The notes beneath the pieces are model-generated. The model was not told where the DNA came from. It searched no databases and was given only the letters and a program-made list of their open reading frames with translations. From contig NZ_SBHN01000008.1 of assembly GCF_006980715.1 (NCBI RefSeq), forward strand, positions 62,001-126,000: DNA of 64,000 nt. Direction: 5' to 3'. The stretch comes from Telmatospirillum sp. J64-1 (GTDB taxonomy: Bacteria > Pseudomonadota > Alphaproteobacteria > Rhodospirillales > Magnetospirillaceae). Every line of letters starts with the position of its first letter. The first letter of the stretch is position 1. This document shows, piece after piece, positions 1 through 8,620 of this stretch. A program made the translations under genes and the position numbers.

Positions 1-534
1 TACCAGATAGAGCATCACCGCCCGATCGCCAGCCCGTACCCTTTCGGCCAGTTCGGCCAGATGCTTGGCACCCCGCGCCGTCACGGCATCGGGAAATTCG
101 GCGGCGGGTCCCCGCTTCAGGTGGACGTTCTTGATCTCGACCCAACATTTGGGGCGGCCGGGGCCTTCGAGCAACAGGTCGATCCGCGAGTTTTGGCCAT
201 ATTCGACCTCGCGCCGGATGCTTTCGTAACCGGTGAGCTCGGGAATGAGCCCGGCGGCGATGGCTTCGGCGGCGATGGCGTTGGGATGGCCGGTGTTGAT
301 GCCCACCAGACCGCCGTCCACGCGGATCAATTCCCAGGTCCAGGCCAGCTTGCGCGCGGGATTCGTGGCCGGCGACAGCCAGACTTCCGCCCCGGGCAGG
401 TCCAGCCCAAGCATGGCGCCGGAATTGGCGCAATGGGCCGTGACGATCTCGCCATTTTCCAATTCATGGTCGCTGAGGAAACGCTTGTAGCGGCGAATCA
501 GTCTGCCGCGCACCAGCGGAGTCGGAAAGAGCAT
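1..534 (-). CDS. sfsA: SfsA family protein (3' end cut by window)
   Basis: SfsA-family protein (sugar fermentation stimulation protein A), a DNA-binding, nuclease-fold protein of poorly defined role. The 178 visible residues start [20 protein letters not shown] and run off the left edge; the family is about 230 aa, so roughly the last fifth is missing. The visible core has NTGHPNA (80-86), Asp119 in SRIDLL, and Glu133/Lys135 in VEIKNV, which fits a PD-(D/E)xK nuclease-like core. The start at 534 lies 7 bp downstream of the stop of the methyltransferase gene on the same strand, so the two are probably cotranscribed. Family assignment is firm; cellular role is not. Confidence 0.9.
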   Translation of the reverse strand, partial: MLFPTPLVRGRLIRRYKRFLSDHELENGEIVTAHCANSGAMLGLDLPGAEVWLSPATNPARKLAWTWELIRVDGGLVGINTGHPNAIAAEAIAAGLIPELTGYESIRREVEYGQNSRIDLLLEGPGRPKCWVEIKNVHLKRGPAAEFPDAVTARGAKHLAELAERVRAGDRAVMLYLV

Positions 535-541
535 CGCGCCG

Positions 542-1459
542 TCAGTCGTCCTTTTTGGGGCGGATGGTTTCCTCGCGGCTGCCCAGGGCATCGGAGAGCC
601 GGGCCCGGGCGCTGCCCGGCATCAGCGGCTTCTGCTGGGATTCGTGCGGCGCCCAGCCGGTCATGGTGATGATCTGGAAGGTCGCGGGCAGGCGGCCGTC
701 GGGACCGGCCTCGGCCTGCTGGTAATTGGCCATCATGCGCAGCAGGGTGGAACGGCGGGTGAAGGCCTTGCGCTGTCCGGCGGCGGCATTGGTCTCGCCC
801 ATGCCGCGCAGATCGGCCATCAGCTTCATGGGATCGGCATAGGTGACGGTGATGGTCTCGCTGTCCACCACCGGCAGGGCCAGTCCCGCCCGCTGCAGCA
901 AGGCCCCGGCGTCGCGGGTATCGGCGAAGGGGGCCACGCGCTGTCCGGCGCCGCCTTCCTCGGCCAGTTCGGCGTCCATGAAGGCGCGGCGCAGCTCGAT
1001 CAGGGTGTCGCCGCCCAGGAAGGAGGCCAGGAACAGCCCGTCGGGCTTGAGGATGCGGCGGATCTGCGCCAGCGTGCCCGGCAGGTCGTTGACCCAATGC
1101 AGGCTGAGATTGCTGATCACCAGGTCGAAGCTGCCATCGGCGAAGGGCAGGAATTCCTCGTCGGCGGCGACGACCGGGCCTCGGCCGTTTCCGGCGGCGC
1201 GGCGCAGCATGGCTTCCGACAGATCGCATTGCACCAGCGTCTCGATCCCGCCGCGCCCCTCCAGGATCTGCCCGATCTCGCCGCCATGGCAGCCCAGGTC
1301 GAGCGCCATGGGGAATTTGCGGGTGACGTCCAGCAGGCGGTCGGCCAGGCGGTCGGCGACCTCGCGGAACAGGAAGTCATGGGCGGGCAGATTGGCCGCA
1401 GCACGATCGCGCCGCTTGCGCAGCAGGCGTCGGTCGAAGATGTTCATGGCATCGGACAT
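542..1459 (-). CDS. BioC/NDUFAF5-like class I SAM-dependent methyltransferase
   Basis: A 305-aa SAM-dependent methyltransferase. SAM motif I is [11 protein letters not shown] (53-63). Further on come [10 protein letters not shown] and [14 protein letters not shown], the post-motif signature shared by BioC and the mitochondrial complex I assembly factor NDUFAF5. No other biotin gene is nearby, so a BioC role is not supported; the alphaproteobacterial NDUFAF5-like group is the likelier home. A second possible start is the ATG at 1447 (MNIFDRRLL). The longer open frame upstream is antisense to comF and is not used. The gene sits head to head with comF, with only about 15 bp between the outermost start codons, and leads into sfsA. 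Confidence 0.85.
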   Translation of the reverse strand: MSDAMNIFDRRLLRKRRDRAAANLPAHDFLFREVADRLADRLLDVTRKFPMALDLGCHGGEIGQILEGRGGIETLVQCDLSEAMLRRAAGNGRGPVVAADEEFLPFADGSFDLVISNLSLHWVNDLPGTLAQIRRILKPDGLFLASFLGGDTLIELRRAFMDAELAEEGGAGQRVAPFADTRDAGALLQRAGLALPVVDSETITVTYADPMKLMADLRGMGETNAAAGQRKAFTRRSTLLRMMANYQQAEAGPDGRLPATFQIITMTGWAPHESQQKPLMPGSARARLSDALGSREETIRPKKDD

Positions 1460-1474
1460 GGCGGGGTATATGGC

Positions 1475-2245
1475 ATGGCCTGGGGCGGAGGGGAAGGGGA
1501 AAGCGGCTGGATAAGGCTCGGCGGCCTGGGCCGGCGGATCCTGGACATGGTCCTGCCGCCGCAATGCCTGGCCTGCAACGCGATCGTCGATCAGCCCGGG
1601 GCGCTCTGTCCCGCCTGCTGGAGCAAGGTGCATTTCCTCGCCCCGCCTTTCTGCGCCTGCTGCGGCCAACCTTTCGACCTGGATCCGGGACCGGGGGCTT
1701 TGTGCGGGGCCTGCCTGGCCGCGCCGCCGCCTTTCGGCCGGGCGCGGGCGGCCTTCCGCTATGATGATCACAGCAAGGCGCTGGTGCTGCGCTTCAAGCA
1801 TGGCGACCGCACCGATGCGGCCCCGGCCTATGCCCGCTGGATGGTGCGGGCCGGTGCCGACATCCTGGCCGAGGCGGACCTGCTGGTGCCGGTGCCGCTG
1901 CACCGCTGGCGCCTCTTTGCCCGGCGCTACAATCAGGCGGCCTTGCTGGCCTTGGCGGTAGGCAGGCTGACCGGCGTGGCGGTGGCGCCCGATGCCTTGC
2001 GGCGGTTGCGCCGCACGCCGTCGCAAGGGCGGCTCAGTCGCCAGGGACGGGCGCGTAACGTCAAGGGCGCCTTCGCCGTCACTCCCGCCCAGGCCGCCAA
2101 GGTGGAGGGGAAGCGCGTGGTGCTGGTGGATGACGTCCTGACCAGCGGTGCGACCTTGGGCGAATGCGCCGGGACGCTGCTGCGTGCCGGTGCGGCCTCG
2201 GTCGATGCGCTGACCCTGGCCCGCGTGCTGCGCGAAGGCGGCTGA
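1475..2245 (+). CDS. comF: ComF family phosphoribosyltransferase-like protein
   Basis: ComF-family protein of up to 256 aa, a homologue of the competence and amidophosphoribosyltransferase-like proteins found widely outside competent species. The N-terminus carries Cys clusters typical of the family zinc finger (CLACN, CPAC, CACCG, CGAC). The C-terminus has the PRPP-binding loop VVLVDDVLTSGATL and the internal motif PVPLHRWRLFARRYNQA. The start is uncertain: ATG 1475 gives an N-terminal extension, while ATG 1547 (MVLPPQCLACNA) gives 232 aa and matches the usual family N-terminus. Its promoter must lie in or next to the divergent methyltransferase gene. No competence genes are near, so the role is unknown. 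Confidence 0.9.
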   Translation: MAWGGGEGESGWIRLGGLGRRILDMVLPPQCLACNAIVDQPGALCPACWSKVHFLAPPFCACCGQPFDLDPGPGALCGACLAAPPPFGRARAAFRYDDHSKALVLRFKHGDRTDAAPAYARWMVRAGADILAEADLLVPVPLHRWRLFARRYNQAALLALAVGRLTGVAVAPDALRRLRRTPSQGRLSRQGRARNVKGAFAVTPAQAAKVEGKRVVLVDDVLTSGATLGECAGTLLRAGAASVDALTLARVLREGG

Positions 2246-2250
2246 CAGCC

Positions 2251-2685
2251 TTAGGGCAGGGTGATGTTGCCCTGCTCGTCCAGGGGAAAGAAGGGGTTCC
2301 AGGCCACTTCCCACAGATGGGAATCGGGATCGGCGAAATAGCCGTGATGACCGCCCCAACTCGTATCCTGGGCATGCTTGAGGATGCGGGCACCGGCGGC
2401 TTCGGCCTCGGCCAGGACACGGGCGACGTCTTCCCTGGCGGGGACGTTGTGTGCCAGGGTAACGCCGGAAAAGGCCGGGACCTCTCCGTGACCCGCCAGC
2501 GTCAGCCCGGCATCCTCGGCCAGGTCCTGCCGCCCGAACAGGCCCAACACCGTGCCGCCTGCCTGGTAGAAGGCTACCTCTTCATTCCCCGCAGCGGATT
2601 CCCGCCATCCCAGGCGTTCGTAGAAGGCCCGGCTGCGCTTCAAGTCGGCGACGCCCAGGGTGACGAGACTGAGCCGTTGTTCCAT
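2251..2685 (-). CDS. VOC family (glyoxalase-like) protein
   Basis: A 144-aa vicinal-oxygen-chelate protein, convergent with comF (5 bp between stops). It opens with LSLVTLGVADLKRSRAFYERLGW, a typical first beta-alpha-beta unit, and ends HHGYFADPDSHLWEVAWNP, the usual second-module metal and substrate region. These proteins bind a divalent metal and act on varied small substrates or bind antibiotics; the substrate here cannot be read from sequence. The reverse-strand start has a purine-rich AAGGAG-like segment ahead of it (near 2701-2708). Confidence 0.85.
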   Translation of the reverse strand: MEQRLSLVTLGVADLKRSRAFYERLGWRESAAGNEEVAFYQAGGTVLGLFGRQDLAEDAGLTLAGHGEVPAFSGVTLAHNVPAREDVARVLAEAEAAGARILKHAQDTSWGGHHGYFADPDSHLWEVAWNPFFPLDEQGNITLP

Positions 2686-2718
2686 TTCCGTCTATCTCCT
2701 CGAGAAGGAGTCATCTGA

Positions 2719-2741
2719 CCCTTTTGTCCAGTCCAAAAGGG
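2719..2741. promoter_or_regulatory. Inverted repeat ahead of the TetR-like gene
   Basis: CCCTTTTG and CAAAAGGG form an 8-bp perfect inverted repeat with a 7-nt spacer. It lies in the divergent gap between the VOC gene and the TetR-type regulator, 64 bp before the regulator start. Position and symmetry fit an autoregulatory TetR operator. There is no T-tract to make it a terminator. Function is inferred. Confidence 0.4.
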
Positions 2742-2804
2742 GGTGTAGGCAATTTATATGAGAATGGAGCAGAATATCTCCTGGGCCAAGAGGAGGTGGA
2801 AGAC

Positions 2805-3446
2805 ATGCAGGACAAGCTGCCGGAAAAGGTTTTCCAGGCCACCATGGATCTGGCCGCCGACATGGGATGGCGCCGCCTGTCCCTGGCCGATATCGCCGAA
2901 CGCGCCGACATGTCCCTGCTGGAATTGTCGCGCCGGGTCCGCAACAAGGCCGGAATCCTGTCCGCCTTCACCGCCCATATCGACGAGAAGGTCCTGGAAG
3001 GCGGCAGCGCCACCGACATCTCGGCCCGCGACCGCCTGTTCGACGTGATGATGCGGCGTTTCGACGCCCTTGCTCCCTACAAGCCCGGTTTGCGGGTGAT
3101 CGCCCAGGAAGCCGGGGGCGATCCCGTCACGGTGCTGTGCGGCTTCCAGCGTATCTGCCGCTCGGCGGCGCTGATGCTCGAAGCCGCGCGGATCAGTTCC
3201 GACGGGCTGAGCGGACTGGCGAAGGTCAACGGCTTGGTGGCCGTCCATGTCTATACCTTCAGGACCTGGCTGCACGACGACAGCGAGGACATGTCGCGTA
3301 CCATGGCCGCCCTGGACAAGGCCCTGCGCCGCTGCGAAAGCCTGGCTGCCAGCTTCGGCTCGCGGCGCGGCAGACGCCCGCCCGAAGAAGACGTGGTGGC
3401 GCCTGCTCCAGAACCACCTCCGGAAGGCGCAGGCGCGGCTCCGTGA
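2805..3446 (+). CDS. TetR/AcrR-like transcriptional regulator
   Basis: A 213-aa protein with an N-terminal TetR-type helix-turn-helix: LSLADIAERADMSLLELSRR (26-45), followed by the usual ILSAFTAHID start of helix 4. The rest is a helical ligand-binding-like domain with no recognisable ligand motif. The C-terminal tail is basic, then Pro/Glu-rich. The ATG at 2805 is chosen because GAGGAGGTGGAAGAC places a strong ribosome binding site in front; an in-frame start at 2724 would begin inside the inverted repeat. It lies about 100 bp upstream of the phasin gene on the same strand, so a link to PHA granule control is plausible but unproven. Confidence 0.75.
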   Translation: MQDKLPEKVFQATMDLAADMGWRRLSLADIAERADMSLLELSRRVRNKAGILSAFTAHIDEKVLEGGSATDISARDRLFDVMMRRFDALAPYKPGLRVIAQEAGGDPVTVLCGFQRICRSAALMLEAARISSDGLSGLAKVNGLVAVHVYTFRTWLHDDSEDMSRTMAALDKALRRCESLAASFGSRRGRRPPEEDVVAPAPEPPPEGAGAAP

Positions 3447-3482
3447 CATTTATGAGAGTAATGTTGCGCTGCGAAAAACGCG

Positions 3483-3511
3483 TTGACGGAAGATTTTATG
3501 CGATTTAGGGT
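3483..3511 (+). promoter_or_regulatory. Candidate sigma70 promoter of the phasin gene
   Basis: TTGACG (3483-3488), a 17-nt spacer, then TAGGGT (3506-3511). The start codon of the phasin is 40 bp downstream, leaving a short leader. The -35 is good, the -10 is weak. Confidence 0.35.
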
Positions 3512-3550
3512 AGTATTTGCGCGACATACTAAATATGGGTGAACACAGCC

Positions 3551-4003
3551 ATGGCGACGAAGACCGACCAGAAATACGATTTCGACGTCTCGAAATACAT
3601 GAACGAGATGAACAAGATGCTGGGCGATTTCAAAGTTCCGGGCGTTGACGTGGAATCCGTGTTGTCCAGCCAGCGCAAGAATGTCGAGGCGGTGGCCGCC
3701 GCCAACAAGCTGGCCCTGGAAGGCATGCAGGCCGTCCTGAAGCGTCAGGCGGAAATCCTGCGCCAGACCGTTGATGAAGTCTCGACCGTGGGCAAGAGCC
3801 TGACCGAGGCCGGCACTCCCCAGGACAAGGCCGCGAAGCAGACCGAACTGGTCAAGGAAGCCTTCGAGCGCACCCTGGCCAATATGCGCGAATTGTCGGA
3901 AATGGTCGCCAAGTCCAACAGCGAAGCCTTCGATCTGCTGAACAAGCGCTTCACCCAGAATCTCGACGAACTGCGCGAGATGCTGCTGAAGGCCAAGAAG
4001 TAG
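3551..4003 (+). CDS. Phasin family protein
   Basis: A 150-aa all-helical, Lys/Glu/Ala-rich protein of the phasin_2 type, which coats polyhydroxyalkanoate granules. Visible signs are the helical stretch VAAANKLALEGMQAVLKRQA, the repeated amphipathic helices and a C-terminal SEAFDLLNKRFTQNLDEL segment typical of alphaproteobacterial phasins. There is no signal peptide. ATG 3551 (MATKTDQK) is preferred over an upstream GTG at 3539. A PHA synthase gene (phaC) lies 50 kb away in this window, so the storage pathway is present. A strong terminator follows at 4031. Confidence 0.85.
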   Translation: MATKTDQKYDFDVSKYMNEMNKMLGDFKVPGVDVESVLSSQRKNVEAVAAANKLALEGMQAVLKRQAEILRQTVDEVSTVGKSLTEAGTPQDKAAKQTELVKEAFERTLANMRELSEMVAKSNSEAFDLLNKRFTQNLDELREMLLKAKK

Positions 4004-4030
4004 GTTTTCCGCTCTTCTCGACCTGTCTGG

Positions 4031-4066
4031 AACGGCCGTCCTTTGCTAAAAAGGGCGGCCGTTTTC
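4031..4066 (+). terminator. Rho-independent terminator of the phasin gene
   Basis: AACGGCCGTCCTTT and AAAGGGCGGCCGTT form a long stem with one mismatch region and a short loop, followed by a T-rich run (GTTTTCGTTT). It ends about 20 bp before the start of the CsaA gene, so it separates the two units. Confidence 0.8.
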
Positions 4067-4084
4067 GTTTCCGGAGGAAATGAC

Positions 4085-4420
4085 GTGACCATCACCTGGG
4101 ATGATTTCGCTCGTATCGATATCCGCGTCGGTACGGTCCTTCGCGCCGAGCCCTTTCCCGAAGCCCGCCGCCCGGCCATCAAGCTGTGGATCGATTTCGG
4201 CGGCGAGATCGGTGAACGTAAATCCTCGGCGCAGATCACCCAGAACTACACGCCGGAAAGCCTGATCGGCCGACAGGTCCTGGGGGTCGTCAATTTCCCG
4301 CCCAAGCAGATCGGCAGCTTCATGTCCCAATGCCTGGTCCTGGGCCTGCCCGATGCCGAAGGCAATGTCGTGCTGATCTCGCCCGACCGCAAAGTGCCCA
4401 ATGGCGGGAAGATGTATTGA
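4085..4420 (+). CDS. csaA: CsaA-type tRNA-binding domain protein
   Basis: A 111-aa single-domain OB-fold protein of the CsaA type, a dimeric tRNA-binding/chaperone-like protein related to the EMAP-II and MetRS C-terminal domains. It matches the family end to end: DIRVGTVLRAEPFPEARRPA, the KSSAQITQNY segment, VVNFPPKQIGSFMSQCLVLG and the terminal PDRKVPNGGKMY. The GTG at 4085 is chosen because GGAGGAAATGAC provides a well-spaced ribosome binding site and VTITWDDF is the usual N-terminus. The ATG at 4043 lies inside the terminator and is not used. Confidence 0.92.
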   Translation: MTITWDDFARIDIRVGTVLRAEPFPEARRPAIKLWIDFGGEIGERKSSAQITQNYTPESLIGRQVLGVVNFPPKQIGSFMSQCLVLGLPDAEGNVVLISPDRKVPNGGKMY

Positions 4421-4471
4421 GGACGAGCGAATCCTTCCTTAGGCTTGAGCCTTTGTCCCGGAAGGAACGCC

Positions 4472-5500
4472 ATGAACGCCGCAGCCTTGACCTTTCCCTT
4501 CGCCGCCGCTCCCCAACCTGCCGGGCTGACCCAGGTGGCGCCGGGGGTGCATTGGCTGCGGATGCCGCTGCCCTTCAGGCTGGACCACATCAATCTGTGG
4601 CTGATCGAGGAGGAAGGCGGCTGGGTCATCGTCGATACCGGCCTTGCCAATGACGAAACCCGCGCCCTGTGGGAAGAGCTGCTGGCCGGACCCATGGCCG
4701 GAAAGCCCGTGCGGCGGGTCGTCGTCACCCATTTCCATCCCGATCACATGGGGCTGGCGGGATGGCTCTGCGCCCGCTTCGGTGTCGAAATGTGGGCGAC
4801 GCAGGGCGAATACCTGCATGGCCGCATGCTGGGTATCGACCGGACGGAAGACTTCGTCGCCAACCAAGTGGAATTCTATCGCCGGGCGGGCTGCGACCAA
4901 GCGACGCTGGACCTGGCGGCCGAACGGCGCAACATCTACGCTACCCGCGTCACGCCTCCACCGCCGCGTTTCAACCGCCTGCGGGCCGGACAGGTCATCG
5001 AGATCGGCGGGCGAGCCTGGACGGTCTTCGTCGGAACCGGCCATTCGCCGGAACATGCCTGTCTGCATTGCCCGGAACTGGGGGTGCTGATCGCCGGGGA
5101 TCAGGTGCTGCCGAAGATCAGCCCCAATGTCAGCGTCTGGCCCATGGAGCCAGAAGCCGACCCGCTGGCCCAGTTCCTGGCCTCGCTGGAACAGTTCCAC
5201 GCCTTGCCCGAAGACACCCTGGTGCTGCCCAGCCACGGCCTGCCTTTCCGGGGACTGCATGCCCGCCTGACCGATCTGGCGCATCATCATGACGAACGCC
5301 TGGAGGCGACGCTGGCCGCCTGCGGCGAAGGCGCGACCGGCTTTGAATTGCTGAAGGCGCTGTTCCGCCGCGACCTCGACGCCCACCAGCTTTTCTTCGC
5401 CATCGGTGAAGGCCTGGCCCATGTCAACCATCTGGTCGGGCAGGGCCGCGCGAGGCGGGACGTGGATGCGAACGGGATCTGGCTGTTCCGCAGGACGTGA
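4472..5500 (+). CDS. MBL fold metallo-hydrolase
   Basis: A 342-aa metallo-beta-lactamase fold hydrolase. The metal motif is THFHPDHMGL, giving His87, His89, Asp91 and His92. The further ligands are in GTGHSPEH and AGDQVLP, and a late PSHGLPFRG supplies the last His. The C-terminal 90 residues are helical (ATGFELLKALFRRDLDAHQL), as in the alphaproteobacterial subgroup that processes thioester or lactone substrates. The start at 4472 follows GGAAGGAACGCC. Substrate is unknown. Confidence 0.85.
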   Translation: MNAAALTFPFAAAPQPAGLTQVAPGVHWLRMPLPFRLDHINLWLIEEEGGWVIVDTGLANDETRALWEELLAGPMAGKPVRRVVVTHFHPDHMGLAGWLCARFGVEMWATQGEYLHGRMLGIDRTEDFVANQVEFYRRAGCDQATLDLAAERRNIYATRVTPPPPRFNRLRAGQVIEIGGRAWTVFVGTGHSPEHACLHCPELGVLIAGDQVLPKISPNVSVWPMEPEADPLAQFLASLEQFHALPEDTLVLPSHGLPFRGLHARLTDLAHHHDERLEATLAACGEGATGFELLKALFRRDLDAHQLFFAIGEGLAHVNHLVGQGRARRDVDANGIWLFRRT

Positions 5501-5577
5501 AGCCGATGCCGCCCAGCGCAGATCGGCGGCAGGCTGGGTGATGAACCATGCCGGAAACGGAACGAAGGGATAACAGA

Positions 5578-6198
5578 ATGATCCGGGTTTGGGGACGCGA
5601 TAATTCGAACAACGTCAAGAAGGTGCTCTGGTGCCTGGAGGAAGCGGGCGTTCCTTATGAGCGTATCGACGCAGGAGGGGCGTTCGGAAAGCTCGACACG
5701 CCCGAGTTCGGGCGCCTCAACCCCAACCGCAAGATCCCGGTCCTGGAAGACGGCGGGACGGTTCTGTGGGAGTCCAATTCGATTGTCCGCTATCTCGCCG
5801 CCCGGTATGCATCAGGCTCCTTGCATGACGGTGACCCCGCCAAACGGGCCCAGGCAGACCAATGGATGGATTGGGCAAGCATCAATTTCGTCCCGCCCTT
5901 CACCACCATCTTCTGGAACCTGATAAGAACGGCGCCGGAGAAACGGGACATGGTGGCCGTTGCGGCTGCCATTGAAACGGCCAGCCAATTGCTGACGATC
6001 GCCGATGCCACCCTGGCCGACAGACCGTTCCTGTCCGGGGAGGCCTTGGGTATTGGGGACATTCCGCTCGGTACGTTGATCCATGCCTGGTTCAATCTTC
6101 CGATCGAGCGTCCCGACCTGGTTCATCTTCGGTCCTGGTATGACCGCCTGCTCGAACGTCCGGCCTATGCCAAGAGTGTTGCGATCCCGCTTTCCTGA
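5578..6198 (+). CDS. Glutathione S-transferase family protein
   Basis: A 206-aa glutathione S-transferase. The thioredoxin-fold domain (1-78) begins MIRVWGRDNSNNVKKVLW, has the cis-Pro motif RKIPVL (Pro54) and the glutathione-gamma-Glu site ESNSIVRYLA (65-74). The helical C-terminal domain ends with a conserved ERPAYAKSV segment. The active-site residue is probably Ser10 or Asn of the N-terminal helix. The ATG at 5578 is preferred over 5548 because of its GAAGGG element and because the fold starts there. It is likely a detoxification enzyme; the substrate is unknown. Confidence 0.87.
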   Translation: MIRVWGRDNSNNVKKVLWCLEEAGVPYERIDAGGAFGKLDTPEFGRLNPNRKIPVLEDGGTVLWESNSIVRYLAARYASGSLHDGDPAKRAQADQWMDWASINFVPPFTTIFWNLIRTAPEKRDMVAVAAAIETASQLLTIADATLADRPFLSGEALGIGDIPLGTLIHAWFNLPIERPDLVHLRSWYDRLLERPAYAKSVAIPLS

Positions 6199-6243
6199 AG
6201 AAAAGCGGTGCCCCTGAAGCAGTGGGATAGGCGCGTGAGTCGT

Positions 6244-6576
6244 CTAGCCCACGGCCAGGCACTGATCGTCGGGACGGCTGCAATACAGGTCGTAGAGCGT
6301 TTCGATCACGGCGCGGGCTTCCTCGCCGGCCAGGGAATAATAAATGGTCTGGGCGGCGCGGCGGGTCTGGACGAGGTTGTCGCGGCGAAGGCGGGCCAGG
6401 TGCTGGGACAGGGCGGATTGGCTGAGGCCGATCAGGCGTTCCAGCTCGCCCACCGAGCGTTCGCCGTGCAGAAGCTGGCATAGCACCATCAGGCGATGCT
6501 CGTTGCTCATCGCCTTGAGCAGCGCACTGGCGCGCCGCGCATTCTCCTGCACTTTTTGCAGTTCGCTGGCATCCAT
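6244..6576 (-). CDS. ArsR family regulator, SqrR/BigR-like
   Basis: A 110-aa ArsR/SmtB winged-helix repressor. The wHTH spans about 38-85, with recognition helix SQSALSQHLARLRRDNLV. Two cysteines stand out: Cys33 in LMVLCQLL and Cys99 in TLYDLYCSRP, 66 residues apart. That is the same spacing as the redox pair of the persulfide sensors SqrR and BigR (Cys41/Cys107 in SqrR); a third Cys is at 106. The metal-binding Cys motif of classical ArsR is absent. It probably represses itself and sulfide-stress genes elsewhere, since no sulfur gene is adjacent. It lies downstream of dxs on the same strand but has its own promoter. Confidence 0.85.
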   Translation of the reverse strand: MDASELQKVQENARRASALLKAMSNEHRLMVLCQLLHGERSVGELERLIGLSQSALSQHLARLRRDNLVQTRRAAQTIYYSLAGEEARAVIETLYDLYCSRPDDQCLAVG

Positions 6577-6606
6577 TTCTTACGTCCGCCCTGTCTGTCG
6601 TTTTTT

Positions 6607-6639
6607 TTGCAATCATATCATGCGAACAGGGAGATGCAA
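6607..6639 (-). promoter_or_regulatory. Promoter with overlapping imperfect palindrome, ArsR-family gene
   Basis: On the reverse strand TTGCAT (6634-6639), a 16-nt spacer and TATGAT (6612-6617) form a sigma70-type promoter 36 bp before the start codon. An imperfect palindrome (6607-6626, 12 of 20 positions symmetric) covers the -10, as expected for an autorepressed ArsR gene. Confidence 0.45.
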
Positions 6640-6640
6640 T

Positions 6641-6672
6641 TTGTGTACTTACGCCTGTTGTGTACTTACGCC
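6641..6672. repeat. 15-bp tandem duplication at the dxs stop
   Basis: TTGTGTACTTACGCC occurs at 6641-6655 and again at 6658-6672, a 17-bp period. The second copy contains the dxs stop codon. It looks like a small slippage duplication. Confidence 0.7.
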
Positions 6673-8591
6673 CGGGCGGGAGCCTGGGCATGGTCCTGTC
6701 CCAGGGCGGAGAGAACGGTTTCGACGATATGGGGGGCGTTGAGACGGGCCTCGTCGTATTGCGTTTGGGGCGAATTATGGTCCTGGAAGATATCGGGCAG
6801 GGTCATGGCACGCAGGCGTAGGCCACGGTCCATCAGCCCGGCATTGGCCAGGAAATGCGCCACATGGCTGCCGAAGCCGCCGATCGAGCCTTCCTCGATG
6901 GTGACCATCACCTCATGGGTGGAGGCCAGGCGGCGGATCAGGTCTTCGTCCAGGGGCTTGGCGAAACGGGCGTCGGCCACCGTGACCGACAGGCCGCGCG
7001 CCGCCAGTTCGTCGGCGGCCTTCATGGTTTCGGCCAGGCGGGTGCCCAGGCTGAGCAGGGCGATGGTCTGGCCCTCGCGCAGGATGCGGCCCTTGCCGAT
7101 GGGCAGGATCTCGCCCCGTTCCGGCAGGTCCAGCCCCACGCCTTCGCCGCGCGGGTAACGCACCGCCGAGGGGCGGTCGTCGATGCTGGCTGCCGTGGCG
7201 ATCATATGCATCAGCTCGGCTTCGTCGGACGGAGCCATCACCACCATATGCGGGATGCAGGACAGATAGGCGATGTCGAAGCTGCCGGCATGGGTGGCGC
7301 CGTCGGCCCCGACGAGACCGGCGCGGTCGATGGCGAAGCGGACGGGCAGCTTCTGCACCGCGACGTCGTGGACCAGCTGGTCGTAGCCGCGCTGCAGGAA
7401 GGTGGAATAGATGGCGCAGAAGGGCTTGAATCCTTCGCAGGCCAGACCGGCGGCGAAGGTCACCGCATGCTGCTCGGCGATGCCCACGTCGAAGCTGCGA
7501 TTGGCGAATTTCTCGGCGAACTTGTCCAGCCCGGTGCCCGACGGCATGGCGGCGGTGATGGCGACGATGCGGTCGTCCGCTTCGGCTTCGGCGATCAGCG
7601 CCTTGGCGAAGACGGAGGTATAGGTCGGCGCATTGGCTTTGGGCTTGGCCTGGGTGCCGGTGATGACGTCGAACTTGCTCACGCCGTGATACTTGTCGGC
7701 GGCGGCCTCGGCGGGCGGATAGCCGCGTCCCTTCTGGGTCACCACATGGATCAGGAAGGGGCGGGGATCGGCGGCATCGCGCACATTGCGCAGCACGGGC
7801 AGCAGATGTTCCAGGTTATGGCCGTCGATGGGGCCGACATAATAGAAGCCCATCTCCTCGAACAGCGTGCCGCCGCCTGAAACCATGCCCCGGGCATATT
7901 CCTCGGCGCGCTTGGCCGCGCGTTCCAGCGGCGCGGGCAGCAGGGCGGCCAGGTCCCGCAGCACATGGCGGATGGAGCTGTAGGATTTCGATGACAGAAG
8001 CCGCGACAGATAGGCGCTCATGGCGCCGACCGGCGGGGCGATGGACATGTCGTTGTCGTTGAGGATGACGATCAGCCGCGAATCCATCGACCCGGCATTG
8101 TTCATGGCTTCGTAGGCCATGCCCGCGCTCATGGCGCCGTCGCCGATCACCGCGATGACCTGGTTCTTGCCGCCGCTGATGTCGCGCGCCACGGCCATGC
8201 CCAGCCCCGCCGAGATGGAGGTCGAGGAATGGCCGGTGCCGAAGGGGTCGTATTCGCTTTCCGAGCGCTTGGTGAAGCCCGACAGGCCGCCGCCCTGGCG
8301 CAGGGTGCGGATGCGGTCGCGCCGTCCGGTCAGGATCTTGTGCGGGTAGGCCTGATGGCCGACATCCCAGATCAGGCGGTCTTCGGGCGTGTTGAAGACA
8401 TGATGCAGGGCCACGGTCAGTTCGACCACGCCCAGCCCGGCGCCCAGATGGCCGCCGGTGACCGAGACGGCGGAGATGGTCTCCTGGCGCAATTCCTCGG
8501 CGAGCTGCTTCAGTTCCTCGACTCCCAGATGACGCAGGTCGGCGGGAACTGTCACGGTGTCCAGCAGGGGAGTCTTGCTCGTCTGAGTCAC
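6666..8591 (-). CDS. dxs: 1-deoxy-D-xylulose-5-phosphate synthase
   Basis: DXS makes 1-deoxyxylulose 5-phosphate from pyruvate and glyceraldehyde 3-phosphate, the first step of the MEP isoprenoid pathway, with thiamine diphosphate. At 641 aa it is the normal length. The transketolase-like ThDP motif is [18 protein letters not shown], the N-terminal [16 protein letters not shown] holds a substrate-binding His, and the pyrimidine domain has the catalytic Glu in [14 protein letters not shown]. It lies 29 bp after ispA on the same strand, so one operon supplies prenyl precursors and the C15 chain builder. Confidence 0.97.
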   Translation of the reverse strand: MTQTSKTPLLDTVTVPADLRHLGVEELKQLAEELRQETISAVSVTGGHLGAGLGVVELTVALHHVFNTPEDRLIWDVGHQAYPHKILTGRRDRIRTLRQGGGLSGFTKRSESEYDPFGTGHSSTSISAGLGMAVARDISGGKNQVIAVIGDGAMSAGMAYEAMNNAGSMDSRLIVILNDNDMSIAPPVGAMSAYLSRLLSSKSYSSIRHVLRDLAALLPAPLERAAKRAEEYARGMVSGGGTLFEEMGFYYVGPIDGHNLEHLLPVLRNVRDAADPRPFLIHVVTQKGRGYPPAEAAADKYHGVSKFDVITGTQAKPKANAPTYTSVFAKALIAEAEADDRIVAITAAMPSGTGLDKFAEKFANRSFDVGIAEQHAVTFAAGLACEGFKPFCAIYSTFLQRGYDQLVHDVAVQKLPVRFAIDRAGLVGADGATHAGSFDIAYLSCIPHMVVMAPSDEAELMHMIATAASIDDRPSAVRYPRGEGVGLDLPERGEILPIGKGRILREGQTIALLSLGTRLAETMKAADELAARGLSVTVADARFAKPLDEDLIRRLASTHEVMVTIEEGSIGGFGSHVAHFLANAGLMDRGLRLRAMTLPDIFQDHNSPQTQYDEARLNAPHIVETVLSALGQDHAQAPARA

Positions 8592-8620
8592 TGTTTCTTG
8601 TCTTTCTTCAAAAATCTGGA

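Noticed and set aside
542-1459. Biotin biosynthesis bioC
   Set aside because: The sequence fits BioC-like methyltransferases in general, but no bioF, bioA, bioD or bioB is nearby and NDUFAF5-like proteins share the same motifs.
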